From DASRSS01 sp963799045 (GTDB taxonomy: Bacteria > Actinomycetota > Actinomycetes > Mycobacteriales > Jatrophihabitantaceae): a DNA stretch of 64,000 nucleotides. A program made the position numbers and the translations under genes. The stretch covers positions 744,001 to 808,000 of the forward strand of contig CAWCVN010000005.1 in NCBI GenBank assembly GCA_963799045.1. Direction: 5' to 3'. This document shows, piece after piece, positions 1 to 8,022 of the stretch. The notes under the pieces were generated by a model. The model saw only the letters and a list, made by a program, of their open reading frames with translations, did no database searches and had not been told where the DNA came from. Numbering within the stretch: position 1 is the stretch's first letter; every line of letters begins with the position of its first letter.

Positions 1-60
1 GGGCTGCAGGTCGTGGACCCGGCCAGCCTGGCTCGCCAGGCGTGGATCCCCTTCTCGTGA
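1..60 (+). CDS. C-terminal end of an unidentified protein (partial)
   Basis: Frame 1 is open from the window edge and ends in TGA at 58-60, giving a 19-residue tail that ends WIPFS. The next gene lies on the opposite strand, so this would be the convergent 3' end of an upstream gene. The tail is too short to assign a family. Confidence 0.4.
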   Translation, partial: GLQVVDPASLARQAWIPFS

Positions 61-72
61 CCGGCCGCAGGC

Positions 73-1665
73 TCAGCGTCCGGGCGAACGCAGCCACACG
101 GCGGTGTTGCCCGGCAGGGTCGAGCCGTCCAGCGGCCCGGAAGCCAGCAACACCTCGCCCGCCGGCAAGGGCAGGGGCTCGGAGCCGGCGTTGAGGGCCA
201 CCGCGATGGCACCGCGCCGGTAGGCGAGCGCGCCCACCGGCGCGTCGGACCACTCGAAGTCCGGCCCGGTGAACTCGCCCAGCTCGTGCCGCAGCCGCAG
301 CGCGGTCCGGCACAGGTGCAGGGTGGAACCGGCGTCGGCCGACTCCGCGGCGACGGTGCACTCTGCCCAGCCGGCGGGCATCGGCAGCCAGCTCGAGTGC
401 CCGGTCGTGAATCCGTACGGCGGCGCGGTGCCCGACCAGGGGATCGGCACCCGCTCGCCGTCGCGCCCGCGGTGGGTGTGGGCGCTGCGTTCCCAGGTCG
501 GGTCCTGCAGCACCTCGTCGGGCAGCTCGACGTTCTGCAGGCCGAGCTCGTCACCGTTGTACAGGTACGCGGCCCCGGGCAGCGACAGCTGCACCAGCAT
601 CGCCGCCCGCGCCCGGGCCAGCCCGAGCGCCCCACCGCCGTAGCGGGTGGCGGCGCGGTCCACGTCGTGGTTGTCCAGCACCCAGGTGCACGGCGCACCG
701 ACGTGGGCCATGGCCTCGAGCGAGCGTTCGATGGACTTGGCGAACGAGTCGGCGCCCCACGGTGCCTCGACCAGTTCGAAGTTGAAGGTGAGGTTGAGTT
801 CGTCCGGGCGTACGTAGCGGGCCAGCCGGTCCGCGTCGGCCACCCATGCCTCGCCCACCGCCATCCGGTCGCCGGGGTAGGAGTCGAGCACGCGCCGGAA
901 CCCGCGATGGTGCTCGTGCACCGCGTCGCGGTCCCAGCGCAGGTCCTGCGACGAGGGCATCGGCTGGCCGGTCTCGGCGGCGCGGACCGCTTCGGGGGCC
1001 AGGTCGGGCAGTCCGTCGGGCTTGGCCAGCCCGTGCGCGACGTCGATGCGGAAGCCGTCCACGCCCCTGTCGAGCCAGAACCGGAAGATCCGCTCGAACT
1101 CGGCCGGCACCTCGGGATTCGTCCAGTCCAGGTCGGGTTGTTCCCGCGCGAACAGGTGCAGGTACCACTCGCCGTCATCGACGCGGGTCCAGGCCGGGCC
1201 GCCGAACATCGACGGCCAGTTGTTCGGGGGCAGCTCGCCGTGCTCGCCGCGGCCGGGCCGGAAGATGAACCGCGCCCGCTCCGGCGAGCCGGGTGCCGCG
1301 GCCAGCGCGGCCTGGAACCAGGCGTGCTGGTCGGAGAAGTGGTTCGGGACCACGTCGACGGTGACCTTCAAGCCGAGCTGATGCGCCTCGGCGAGCATCG
1401 CGTCGAAGTCGGCCAGCGTGCCGAACATCGGGTCGACGTCACACGGGTCGGCGACGTCGTAGCCGCCGTCTTTCATCGGTGACCGGTAGAACGGCGAGAG
1501 CCAGATCGCGTCGACGCCGAGGTCGTGCAGGTGACCGAGCCGCTCCCGCAGGCCGATCAGGTCCCCGGTGCCGTCGCCGTTGCCGTCGGCGAAGCTGCGG
1601 GGATACACCTGGTAGAAGACCGCCGTTGCCCACCACGGCCGGGGTCCGTAAGCGCTTTTAGTCAC
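73..1665 (-). CDS. Glycoside hydrolase family 13 alpha-glucosidase
   Basis: A 530-residue cytoplasmic GH13 enzyme, the usual length for alpha-glucosidase or oligo-1,6-glucosidase; it should hydrolyse terminal alpha-glucosidic bonds in malto- or isomalto-oligosaccharides. The conserved GH13 regions are visible: DVVPNH near residue 104, GFRIDVAH with the nucleophile Asp208, GEAW with the acid/base Glu272, and NHD at 332-334 with the transition-state Asp334. The N-terminal YQVYPRSF block is typical of the oligo-1,6-glucosidase group. Trehalose synthase and sucrose hydrolase are related alternatives that cannot be excluded from motifs alone. The start is GTG at 1665, six bases downstream of a CACAAT hexamer (1672-1677, read on the minus strand), which fits a leaderless transcript. 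No transporter or regulator is adjacent. Confidence 0.9.
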   Translation of the reverse strand: MTKSAYGPRPWWATAVFYQVYPRSFADGNGDGTGDLIGLRERLGHLHDLGVDAIWLSPFYRSPMKDGGYDVADPCDVDPMFGTLADFDAMLAEAHQLGLKVTVDVVPNHFSDQHAWFQAALAAAPGSPERARFIFRPGRGEHGELPPNNWPSMFGGPAWTRVDDGEWYLHLFAREQPDLDWTNPEVPAEFERIFRFWLDRGVDGFRIDVAHGLAKPDGLPDLAPEAVRAAETGQPMPSSQDLRWDRDAVHEHHRGFRRVLDSYPGDRMAVGEAWVADADRLARYVRPDELNLTFNFELVEAPWGADSFAKSIERSLEAMAHVGAPCTWVLDNHDVDRAATRYGGGALGLARARAAMLVQLSLPGAAYLYNGDELGLQNVELPDEVLQDPTWERSAHTHRGRDGERVPIPWSGTAPPYGFTTGHSSWLPMPAGWAECTVAAESADAGSTLHLCRTALRLRHELGEFTGPDFEWSDAPVGALAYRRGAIAVALNAGSEPLPLPAGEVLLASGPLDGSTLPGNTAVWLRSPGR

Positions 1666-1671
1666 CGCGCC

Positions 1672-1677
1672 ATTGTG
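1672..1677 (-). promoter_or_regulatory. Putative -10 element of the GH13 gene (leaderless)
   Basis: CACAAT on the minus strand ends 6 nt before the GTG start at 1665, leaving no room for a ribosome binding site. No clear -35 is seen. Confidence 0.35.
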
Positions 1678-1701
1678 CCGGTCGTCGCCGCGCCGGCGCC
1701 A

Positions 1702-2112
1702 TCACCCGGGCGTGTTGCGCAACGAGTCCGCGGCGGCCGAGAGGTAGTCCCACAGCGTCTGCGCGTAGGCCGCCGGCAATTCCAGGCTGTCGAGGGCCGC
1801 GCGCATGTGCCCCAGCCACCGGTCGCGCTGCGCGCTGTCGACCGCGAACGGCGCGTGCCGCATCCGCAGCCGCGGGTGACCGCGGGTCCGGCTGTAGGTC
1901 GTCGGCCCGCCCCAGTACTGGATCAGGAACTGGGTGAGCCGCTCGGTCGCCGGGCCGAGGTCCTTCTCCGGATACAGGGCCCGAAGCGGCGGGTCGGTCG
2001 CGACACCGGCGTAGAACGCCTCGACCAGACGGCGGAAGGTGGCCTCGCCGCCGACGGCGGCGTAGAAGCTGTCGGCGCGAGCAGGGACGGCGTCGGGTTC
2101 TGGCGTGCTCAC
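1702..2112 (-). CDS. glbO: Group II truncated haemoglobin (trHbO)
   Basis: About 136 residues with the group II truncated-globin pattern: an FYAAVGG N-terminus, the CD-region segment YSRTRGHPRLRMRHAPF containing the proximal His, then a WLGHM segment and a final helix. It binds haem and O2; mycobacterial homologues are linked to respiration and O2 or NO handling. I chose GTG at 2112 because a GACAAT hexamer ends 6 nt upstream; an in-frame ATG at 2130 would add six residues but has no such signal. The gene is divergent from the broken flavin oxidoreductase beginning at 2166. Confidence 0.9.
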   Translation of the reverse strand: MSTPEPDAVPARADSFYAAVGGEATFRRLVEAFYAGVATDPPLRALYPEKDLGPATERLTQFLIQYWGGPTTYSRTRGHPRLRMRHAPFAVDSAQRDRWLGHMRAALDSLELPAAYAQTLWDYLSAAADSLRNTPG

Positions 2113-2118
2113 CCCTCC

Positions 2119-2124
2119 ATTGTC
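2119..2124 (-). promoter_or_regulatory. Putative -10 element of glbO (leaderless)
   Basis: GACAAT on the minus strand, 6 nt before the chosen GTG at 2112. It lies inside the longer reading frame from 2130 and so argues for the shorter start. Confidence 0.35.
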
Positions 2125-2153
2125 GGGCATAGCCGCGACGGGTCGTCGGCCCC

Positions 2154-2159
2154 TACGGT
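2154..2159 (+). promoter_or_regulatory. Putative -10 element of the oxidoreductase gene (leaderless)
   Basis: TACGGT ends 6 nt before the ATG at 2166, the same spacing seen at many other starts in this window. Confidence 0.4.
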
Positions 2160-2165
2160 CGAGGG

Positions 2166-3596
2166 ATGGCAGACAGCGATTTCGACGTCATCGTGCTCGG
2201 CCTCGGACCCGGCGGGGAGGACGTCGCCGGCACGTATGGCCCAGGCGGGCCGGCGGGTGCTCGGCATGGAGCCGCGGCTGCTCGGCGGCGAGTGCCCCTA
2301 TTTCGGCTGCATCCCGTCGAAGATGATCGTGCGCGCGCGCCGAGGTGCTCGCCGAGGCGCGCCGCGTCGACGCACTGGCCGGGCACGCCGAGCTACGGCC
2401 GCAGTTCACCGCAGGTCGCCGACCGGATCCGCGACGAGGCTACCGACGACTGGGACGACCGGGTCGCGGTCGAGCGCTTCGAGGGCCAGGGCGGCACTTC
2501 TCTGCGGGCCGCCGGGCGGCTGGCCGGTCGGGACGCCGACGGGCGGCTGGTCGTCGCGGCGGGGGAGCGGACCTACCGGGCCCCGACCGTGGTGGTCGCG
2601 ACCGGCACCGCGCCGGCGCTGCCGCCGATCGACGGCTGGCGCGAGCTGCGCGGAACGGACCCCGGCCCGGACGGGCCGGTGTGGACCAACCGCGAGATCC
2701 TGCGGGCGAGAAGCGCCGGCGTCGCTGGTCGTGCTCGGCGGCGGCGCGATCGGCTGCGAGCTGGCGCAGGGCTTCGCGCGGTTCGGTTCCCGCGGTGACG
2801 GTGGTCGAGGCGGCCGGCCGGCTGCTCGGCCCCGAGGAGCCGGAGGCGTCGCAGATGATCGCCGAGGTGTTCGCGCGCGAGGGCATCGCGGTGCGTACTG
2901 GTGTCGGAGCCGCGCGGGTCGCGGCCGGCGGTGACGGGGTCGTGGCTGAGCCTGGCCGACGGCGGCGAGGTCACCGGCGGCCAAGCTGCTGGTGGCGGCG
3001 GGCCGGCGCCCGATCCTGGCCGACATCGGCCTGGACACGCGTCGGGCTCGACCCGCGGGTGCGGGCGCTGGACGTCGACGAGCACATGCAGGTCCACCAC
3101 GACGGGCAGCCGGTGCCCGGCATGTACGCCGTCGGTGACGTCACCGGCCGCGGTGCGTTCACCCACGTGGCGGTGTGGCAGGCGCGGGTGCTCGGTCGCG
3201 CACCTGCTCGGGCGAGCCGGACCGGTTCGGCGGCTACCACGGCCTGGCCTGGGTCACCTTCACCGACCCGGAGGTCGGCCGGGTCGGGATGAGCGAGCAG
3301 CAGGCCCGGGATGCGGGGCTGCACCGTGCGTACCGGCCAGGCGTCGATCGCGAGCAACAGCCGGGGCTGGATCCACGGCCCGGGCAACGACGGCTTCGTC
3401 AAACTGGTCGGTGACGGGCAGGTACTGGTCGGCGCAACGGTCGTCGCACCGCACGGCGGGGAGATCCTCGGACTGCTGACCCTGGCTGTGCACGCTCGCG
3501 TGCCCGTGCCGACACTGGCACCGGATGCACTACGCATACCCGACCATGCACCGCGCCGTGTTGGAGGCGTTGGACGACCTGCAGGGAGCCGGCTGA
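2166..3596 (+). pseudogene. NAD(P)/FAD-dependent pyridine nucleotide-disulfide oxidoreductase, multiply frameshifted
   Basis: Stitching the three frames together recovers an almost complete class I flavoprotein disulfide reductase of about 470 residues, related to dihydrolipoamide or mercuric reductase. Landmarks in order are the FAD-binding start DFDVIVLGLGPGGE, the redox-active disulfide GGECPYFGCIPSK, the ATG motif VVVATGTAPALPP, the NAD(P)-site LVVLGGGAIGCELAQ, the second FAD motif GMYAVGDVTGRGAFTH and the dimerisation domain ending YAYPTMHRAVLEAL. About ten single-base indels (near 2235, 2335, 2405, 2710, 2795, 2950, 2990, 3040, 3190, 3315 and 3520) split it, yet all functional motifs survive. 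That pattern fits a patch of sequencing error at least as well as genuine decay. The final histidine of the HxxxxE pair typical of active members is not clearly present. Confidence 0.75.
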
Positions 3597-3634
3597 GCGG
3601 ACCGCGGAGCCTCCCGGGGGCCGAATCGGGCCTG

Positions 3635-4261
3635 ATGCACGTGCGCGAAACGGCTGCGTCCGGTTCACTGGTCTGGTCGAGAGGTGAACTGTTGCCGGGC
3701 GCACTGGTTCTCAACGCGACGTATGAGCCCTTGTGCGTCGTGCCGTTGCGGCGCGCCGTCGTGCTGGTGCTGGCCGAGAAGGCCGTCATCGTCGAGGCCG
3801 GCGAGCAGCTGTTGCACTCCGCTCGGGTCACCATCCCCGCGCCCAGCGTGGTCCGGCTGGCCCGCTACGTCCGGGTGCCCTACCGCCGCGGTGTCCCGCT
3901 CACCCGGCGGGCGGTGCTGGAACGCGACGGCCACCAGTGCGTCTACTGCGGCACCCGCGCCGACACCATCGATCACGTGCGGCCCCGCTCGCGCGGCGGC
4001 GAGCACATCTGGACGAACGTCGTCGCCGCCTGCGCGCGGTGCAACCACCGCAAGGGCGATCGGCTGCTGGGCGAGCTGGGCTGGCAGCTGCCGGTGCACC
4101 CCAGCCAGCCGCCGCCGACGATCGCGGTGGTGCTGGGTTGGGCCAAGCGTGACCCGTCCTGGCAGCCCTACCTGAGCCTGCCGCGCGCGGAGGTTCGGGC
4201 GCACCCGCCCGTGCCGCGGGCCGCCCACGTCGCGACCGAAGCGGCCGCGCCCGCGCTGTGA
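3635..4261 (+). CDS. HNH endonuclease family protein
   Basis: A 208-residue HNH nuclease of the small stand-alone type common in actinobacteria. After an N-terminal domain starting LVLNATYEPLCVV, the zinc-binding HNH core is CVYCGTRADTIDHVRPRSRG followed by CARCNHRKGD, with two CxxC pairs and the catalytic His in DHV. Its biological role is not established for this group; nicking or DNA repair is the general expectation. ATG at 3635 is taken as start, but a TTG at 3692, just before LVLNATYEP, would match the family's typical N-terminus. It is a distinct family from the two 13E12-type HNH genes elsewhere in the window. Confidence 0.85.
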   Translation: MHVRETAASGSLVWSRGELLPGALVLNATYEPLCVVPLRRAVVLVLAEKAVIVEAGEQLLHSARVTIPAPSVVRLARYVRVPYRRGVPLTRRAVLERDGHQCVYCGTRADTIDHVRPRSRGGEHIWTNVVAACARCNHRKGDRLLGELGWQLPVHPSQPPPTIAVVLGWAKRDPSWQPYLSLPRAEVRAHPPVPRAAHVATEAAAPAL

Positions 4262-4267
4262 CACGGG

Positions 4268-4273
4268 TAGCGT
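4268..4273 (+). promoter_or_regulatory. Putative -10 element of the amidase gene (leaderless)
   Basis: TAGCGT ends 7 nt before the GTG start at 4281. Confidence 0.35.
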
Positions 4274-4280
4274 CGCGGTC

Positions 4281-5726
4281 GTGACCGATCTGCACGAACT
4301 CAGCGCACTCGAGGCCGCAGCCGCCGTGCGCCGGCGCGAGGTGAGCCCGGTGGAGCTGGTCGAGCACGCGCTCGGCCGGCTCGAGGCGCTCGATCCGCAG
4401 GTCGGGGCGTTCGTGACCGTCACCGCCGACGCCGCCCGCGAGCGGGCCGCGGCCGCGGAGCGGGCCGTGCTGGACGCCGAGGACCCGGCGACACTGCCCC
4501 CGCTGCTCGGCGTGCCGACCGCGATCAAGGACCTCAACCTCACCGCGGGGGTGCCGACCAAGCTCGGCTCGCGGGCGTTCGCCGACTGGGTGCCCGACGT
4601 CGACGACAACATCGTCGCCTCGCTGCGGCGGGCCGGGACGATCAGTCTCGGCAAGACCGCGACACCGGAGTTCGGACTGCCCTGCTACACCGAGACCGAC
4701 ATCGGCCCGCCCGCTCGCACCCCGTGGGACACCGGCCGGCTCGCCGGCGGTTCGAGCGGCGGGGCGGGCGCCGCGGTCGCCAGCGGGATCGTCCCCGTCG
4801 CGCAGGGAAGCGACGGCGGTGGCTCGATCCGCATTCCGGCCAGCGTCTGCGGCCTGGTCGGGCTGAAGACGTCCCGGGGCCGCATCTCCAAGGGGCCGCT
4901 CGACTTCGACTCGGCACGGCTGGCCGTCCTCGGTCCACTGGCACGTACCGTGCGCGACGCGGCCGCATTCCTCGACGTCACCGCCGGGCCGCAACCGGGC
5001 GACCCCGACCCGCTACCGGCGCCGGCGGCCGGCGAGTCGTTCCTCGGCTGGTGCGAGCGCGAGCCCGGCCGGCTGCGGATCGGCCGCTACCTCGACTCAC
5101 CGATCCCCAGCGAGCTCGATCCGCAGGTGCGTGACGCGTGGGAGCAGGCCTCCCGGCTGCTCGCCGGCCTCGGGCACGAGGTGGTCGACGTGGCAGCGCC
5201 CATCCCACCGGAGGCGATCGCCTCGTTCGAGGCCGTCTGGTCGGTGTCCGCGGCGAGCCTCCCGGTCGATCCCCAGCGGGAGCCGTTGCTGCGGCCGCTG
5301 ACCCGGTACCTGCGCGAGCGGGGACGCGCGGTGAGCGGGCCGGAGTACGCGAACGCTCTCGGCGCGCTGAACGTGTACGCGCGCCGGGCCATCGCCGGCT
5401 CCGCGCAGCTGGACGCGGTGCTCACGCCGACCCTGGCGATGCTGCCCCGGCCGGTCGGCTGGTTCGTCGGCGTCGGCGCCGACGGTGGTGACAGTGGCGA
5501 TCCCGCCGCGGACTTCGAACGCCAGAAGGCCTTCACCCCGTACACCGCGATGTACAACACCACCGGTCAGCCAGCCATCTCGCTTCCGCTGTTCGAGTCC
5601 GCCGAGGGGCTGCCGATCGGCATCATGCTCGTCGGCCGTCCGGCCGGCGAGGGGCCGCTGCTGGCCCTCGCCGCGCAGCTCGAGGCCGCGTTGCCGTGGG
5701 CGGGCCGTCGACCGCCGATCTGGTAG
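4281..5726 (+). CDS. Amidase (amidase-signature family)
   Basis: A 481-residue amidase-signature hydrolase. The Ser-cisSer-Lys triad is visible: Lys83 in TAIKDLN, the GGSSGG serines at 158-159, and the nucleophile Ser182 in GGGSIRIPAS. It should hydrolyse a carboxamide; the substrate cannot be read from sequence. It resembles stand-alone AtzF/AmdA-type amidases rather than GatA, because gatB and gatC are absent nearby. The start is GTG at 4281 behind a TAGCGT hexamer. Confidence 0.9.
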   Translation: MTDLHELSALEAAAAVRRREVSPVELVEHALGRLEALDPQVGAFVTVTADAARERAAAAERAVLDAEDPATLPPLLGVPTAIKDLNLTAGVPTKLGSRAFADWVPDVDDNIVASLRRAGTISLGKTATPEFGLPCYTETDIGPPARTPWDTGRLAGGSSGGAGAAVASGIVPVAQGSDGGGSIRIPASVCGLVGLKTSRGRISKGPLDFDSARLAVLGPLARTVRDAAAFLDVTAGPQPGDPDPLPAPAAGESFLGWCEREPGRLRIGRYLDSPIPSELDPQVRDAWEQASRLLAGLGHEVVDVAAPIPPEAIASFEAVWSVSAASLPVDPQREPLLRPLTRYLRERGRAVSGPEYANALGALNVYARRAIAGSAQLDAVLTPTLAMLPRPVGWFVGVGADGGDSGDPAADFERQKAFTPYTAMYNTTGQPAISLPLFESAEGLPIGIMLVGRPAGEGPLLALAAQLEAALPWAGRRPPIW

Positions 5727-5755
5727 CCCCCCGCAGCCGTCCGAAATGGGTCGGA

Positions 5756-5761
5756 TACCGT
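5756..5761 (+). promoter_or_regulatory. Putative -10 element of the CtaJ-like/DUF5130 pair
   Basis: TACCGT ends 7 nt before the GTG at 5769, consistent with a leaderless two-gene transcript. Confidence 0.4.
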
Positions 5762-5768
5762 ACGTTGC

Positions 5769-5999
5769 GTGAGCGCATGGCAGACCTTCCTGGTGTTCGC
5801 GTGCATCCCCGCGGGCATCATCGCGTTGGTGATCGTCGGTGTGTACGGCAAGTCCGTGGTGCGCCAGCCCAACCGCTACCGTCCCGGCCGGCCGTGGAAC
5901 TTCCCGCCCGCCTGGTACGTGCCCCACGCGGAGGCCCTCGCGCACCCGGAGGAGACCGGTTCGACCACGGCGGTGGGAGGTGCCAGCGGTGAGTGGTGA
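5769..5999 (+). CDS. Small membrane protein, possible CtaJ-like cytochrome oxidase accessory subunit
   Basis: A 76-residue protein with one N-terminal membrane segment (FLVFACIPAGIIALVIVGVYG, about residues 7-27) followed by RYRPGRPWNFPPAWYVPH. This single helix plus a PW/P-W-rich cytoplasmic tail resembles the small actinobacterial proteins described as CtaJ, an accessory subunit of the aa3-type oxidase. That identification is from memory of the family and should be treated as tentative. Its stop overlaps the next start by 11 nt, implying translational coupling with the DUF5130 gene. Confidence 0.6.
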   Translation: MSAWQTFLVFACIPAGIIALVIVGVYGKSVVRQPNRYRPGRPWNFPPAWYVPHAEALAHPEETGSTTAVGGASGEW

Positions 6000-6418
6000 C
6001 GACCTCGCGGTGAACGACCCCGGGCGGCCACGGCAGCGTCCAGTACGGCCCGGCCGGTCCGGAGCGCAACCAGGCGTTCACGTCCGGTCAGCTGACCCGG
6101 TTGGACGAGGCGCTCACGCTGTCCAGCCGGGAGACGGGACTGATTTTCTCGGTCTACATCGGCGAGCTGAAGACGCCGACCCGGGCACACGCCGAGGCCA
6201 TGTTCGAGCGGCTGAGCGACAACTCGGTGCTGCTGGCCATCTCGCCCGGCCAGCGCAGCCTGCACATCGTGACCGGTCCGGGGTCCGCCGAGCGGCTGCC
6301 GAACCGGGCCTGCGCCCTGGCCGCCCTGGCGATGCGCGCAGCGTTCACCAACGGTGACCTCACCGGCGGGATCGTCACCGGGCTGCGGATGCTGGCCGAC
6401 TCCGCCGGCGCCCTCTGA
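5989..6418 (+). CDS. DUF5130 family protein (one frameshift)
   Basis: The reading frame starts at GTG 5989 inside the preceding gene, shifts by one base in the CCCCGGGCGGCC run near 6022, then continues to TGA at 6416-6418, giving about 142 residues. The body includes TGLIFSVYIGEL and LLAISPGQRSLHIVTGP, matching the actinobacterial DUF5130 (TPM-like) pattern. Its function is unknown. One extra G would explain the shift, so the real gene is probably intact. The CtaJ-like gene upstream is its likely operon partner. Confidence 0.7.
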
Positions 6419-6493
6419 CCGAGCGTCGCTGTCGCCTCCTGACGGGGAGGACGGACCCGCGGCGGGGTGAGCCCCGGCCGCAGTGTCAGCCGG

Positions 6494-7924
6494 CTACAGC
6501 CAGCACTTGGACGTGTCGAACGGGTCCGGGATCACGCACGTCTTCGTCGGAGTGGGACTCGGGCTCGGGGCGGCCGAGGTCGCCGGCGGCGGAGCCGAGG
6601 TCGTGCTCGGAGCCGGCAGGGTGGTCGGCAGGCTGGTCGGCAGCGTGGTCGGCAGTTTCACCGGGTTACCGGGAGAACTCGACGAGCTGGACGGCGGCGG
6701 CGCAGCCACCGTGCCGGTCGAGCCGGCGGACGTGCTCGAGGACCCCGCGCCGGCCCGCTTCGTGCCGGTGGTCGAGCCTGCGCTCGCGCCCGCCTTCGGG
6801 GCGGTCGTCTTCTTGCCACCGCGGCCGGAGCTCGTCGACTTCTTCTTCGACTTCTTCGGCTGCAGCGCGGTCGGGTCGCCGGGGTTGGCCGGCGGGACGT
6901 TCGTCGTGCGCACCGGCGACAGCGAGCCGCTGGTGTTGCCGACCAGCGGGATGCCGCTGACGTTGACGCCGCGGCGGTAGGCGTCGGCGAGGGCCAGGAC
7001 CTCGGCGAGGTACTGGTCGGAGTGGTTGTAGGTCAACACCGCCTGGGTCTGGCCGGCGCGCGTGCGCAGGTCGCCGCCGGCCGCGCACAGGTAGCGGGCC
7101 GCGCCGAGTGCGGCGTCGTTGATGTTGAACACGTCCGCGACGCCGTCCCCGTTGGCGTCGGCGCCATAGGCGGCCCAGGTCTGCGGGATGAACTGCATCG
7201 GGCCCAGCGCGTGCGCGTAGACGGCGTCGCCGTCGAGCTGCTTGCCGTTCGCCGGGGCGGGCACGTAGTCCCAGTGGACGCCGTCGAGGGCCGGGCCGAT
7301 GATGTGCGGGGTGGTCGTGCCGTCGGCGTTGAACACTGCCCCGCCGAAGCGGCCGTGGTCCGACTCCACCCGGCCGATGCCGGCCAGCAGGGTCCAGCTG
7401 AGGCCGCAGCCAGGGTCGACGTTGTCGATCCGCTTGGCGGCGACGCGGTAGGCGTTCAGCGCCATCTTCGGGATGCCGTTGGCCGCCAGCGCGTTGATGA
7501 CCGGCTTGGTGGCGGGGGCGGGCTTTTTCACGTGGACGGGCTTGCCGGTCAGCGTCTTCATCCGGGTCGCGGTGCCGCTGTTCCCGCTACCGCTGTCGGC
7601 CAGCGTCAACAGGGCACCGAGGTCCGACGACGAGGCGTGGGTGTCGGCGGCGCCGTGCGCGCGGGTACCGCCGGCGTGGGTGTCGGCGGCCGCGAACGAC
7701 GAGGTGAGGCTCGCGGCGGTGAACACCGCGACGCCGGCGACGATCGAACCCAGTGCTGCGTTGCGCTTCAGCTGCGGATTGCGGCGGAGTAGCGCCGCCA
7801 GGCCGGGGGCCCGGGGGGCTTCGCTGTCTGCATCGGTGTCGACCCTGGCGTCGAACGCGTGGCGTGGCCGGTTCATCGCTGGCTCCGGACGGGTGGGAAG
7901 TCGGGACTTGTCGGCTGTGTTCAA
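6494..7924 (-). CDS. Secreted lytic murein transglycosylase-like protein
   Basis: A 476-residue exported protein. An internal ATG at 7876 gives a more usual N-terminus: a charged stretch, then a signal or anchor segment (ALGSIVAGVAVFTAASLTSS). The catalytic domain has the MltB/SLT pattern: LLAGIGRVESDHGRFGG with the presumed catalytic Glu, ALGPMQFIPQTW, then ALGAARYLC and AVLTYNHSDQYLAEVLALA. It should cleave the MurNAc-GlcNAc bond of peptidoglycan. The C-terminal ~150 residues are Pro/Ser/Thr-rich low-complexity sequence with a Lys-rich patch, probably a wall-spanning tail. An AD-N-D run (DANGDGVADVFN) resembles a Ca-binding loop. Confidence 0.85.
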   Translation of the reverse strand: MNTADKSRLPTRPEPAMNRPRHAFDARVDTDADSEAPRAPGLAALLRRNPQLKRNAALGSIVAGVAVFTAASLTSSFAAADTHAGGTRAHGAADTHASSSDLGALLTLADSGSGNSGTATRMKTLTGKPVHVKKPAPATKPVINALAANGIPKMALNAYRVAAKRIDNVDPGCGLSWTLLAGIGRVESDHGRFGGAVFNADGTTTPHIIGPALDGVHWDYVPAPANGKQLDGDAVYAHALGPMQFIPQTWAAYGADANGDGVADVFNINDAALGAARYLCAAGGDLRTRAGQTQAVLTYNHSDQYLAEVLALADAYRRGVNVSGIPLVGNTSGSLSPVRTTNVPPANPGDPTALQPKKSKKKSTSSGRGGKKTTAPKAGASAGSTTGTKRAGAGSSSTSAGSTGTVAAPPPSSSSSSPGNPVKLPTTLPTSLPTTLPAPSTTSAPPPATSAAPSPSPTPTKTCVIPDPFDTSKCWL

Positions 7925-7980
7925 TTGGGTTCAACGACGCCGCCGGGCGCCGGATACGCGAAACAGGGTGTCCAGCCTAA

Positions 7981-8022
7981 CCCGTCCCGCTGCTCAGCGG
8001 TCCCGTCCCGGTGCTCAGCGGT
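7981..8022. repeat. Two 21-bp direct repeats at the 3' end of pepN
   Basis: Two copies of CCCGTCCCG[C/G]TGCTCAGCGGT (7981-8001 and 8002-8022) differ at one position. The second contains the pepN stop codon, so the first looks like a duplication of the gene's terminus. Confidence 0.7.

Noticed and set aside
286..1482. Long plus-strand open frame antisense to the GH13 gene
   Set aside because: It is a shadow of the high-GC coding strand; composition is Arg/Gly/Val-rich without motifs, while the minus-strand frame has all GH13 signatures.
2166..3596. Mercuric reductase of a mer operon
   Set aside because: The C-terminal vicinal cysteines and N-terminal HMA domain are absent, and no other mer gene is nearby; a general disulfide-reductase-family label is safer.
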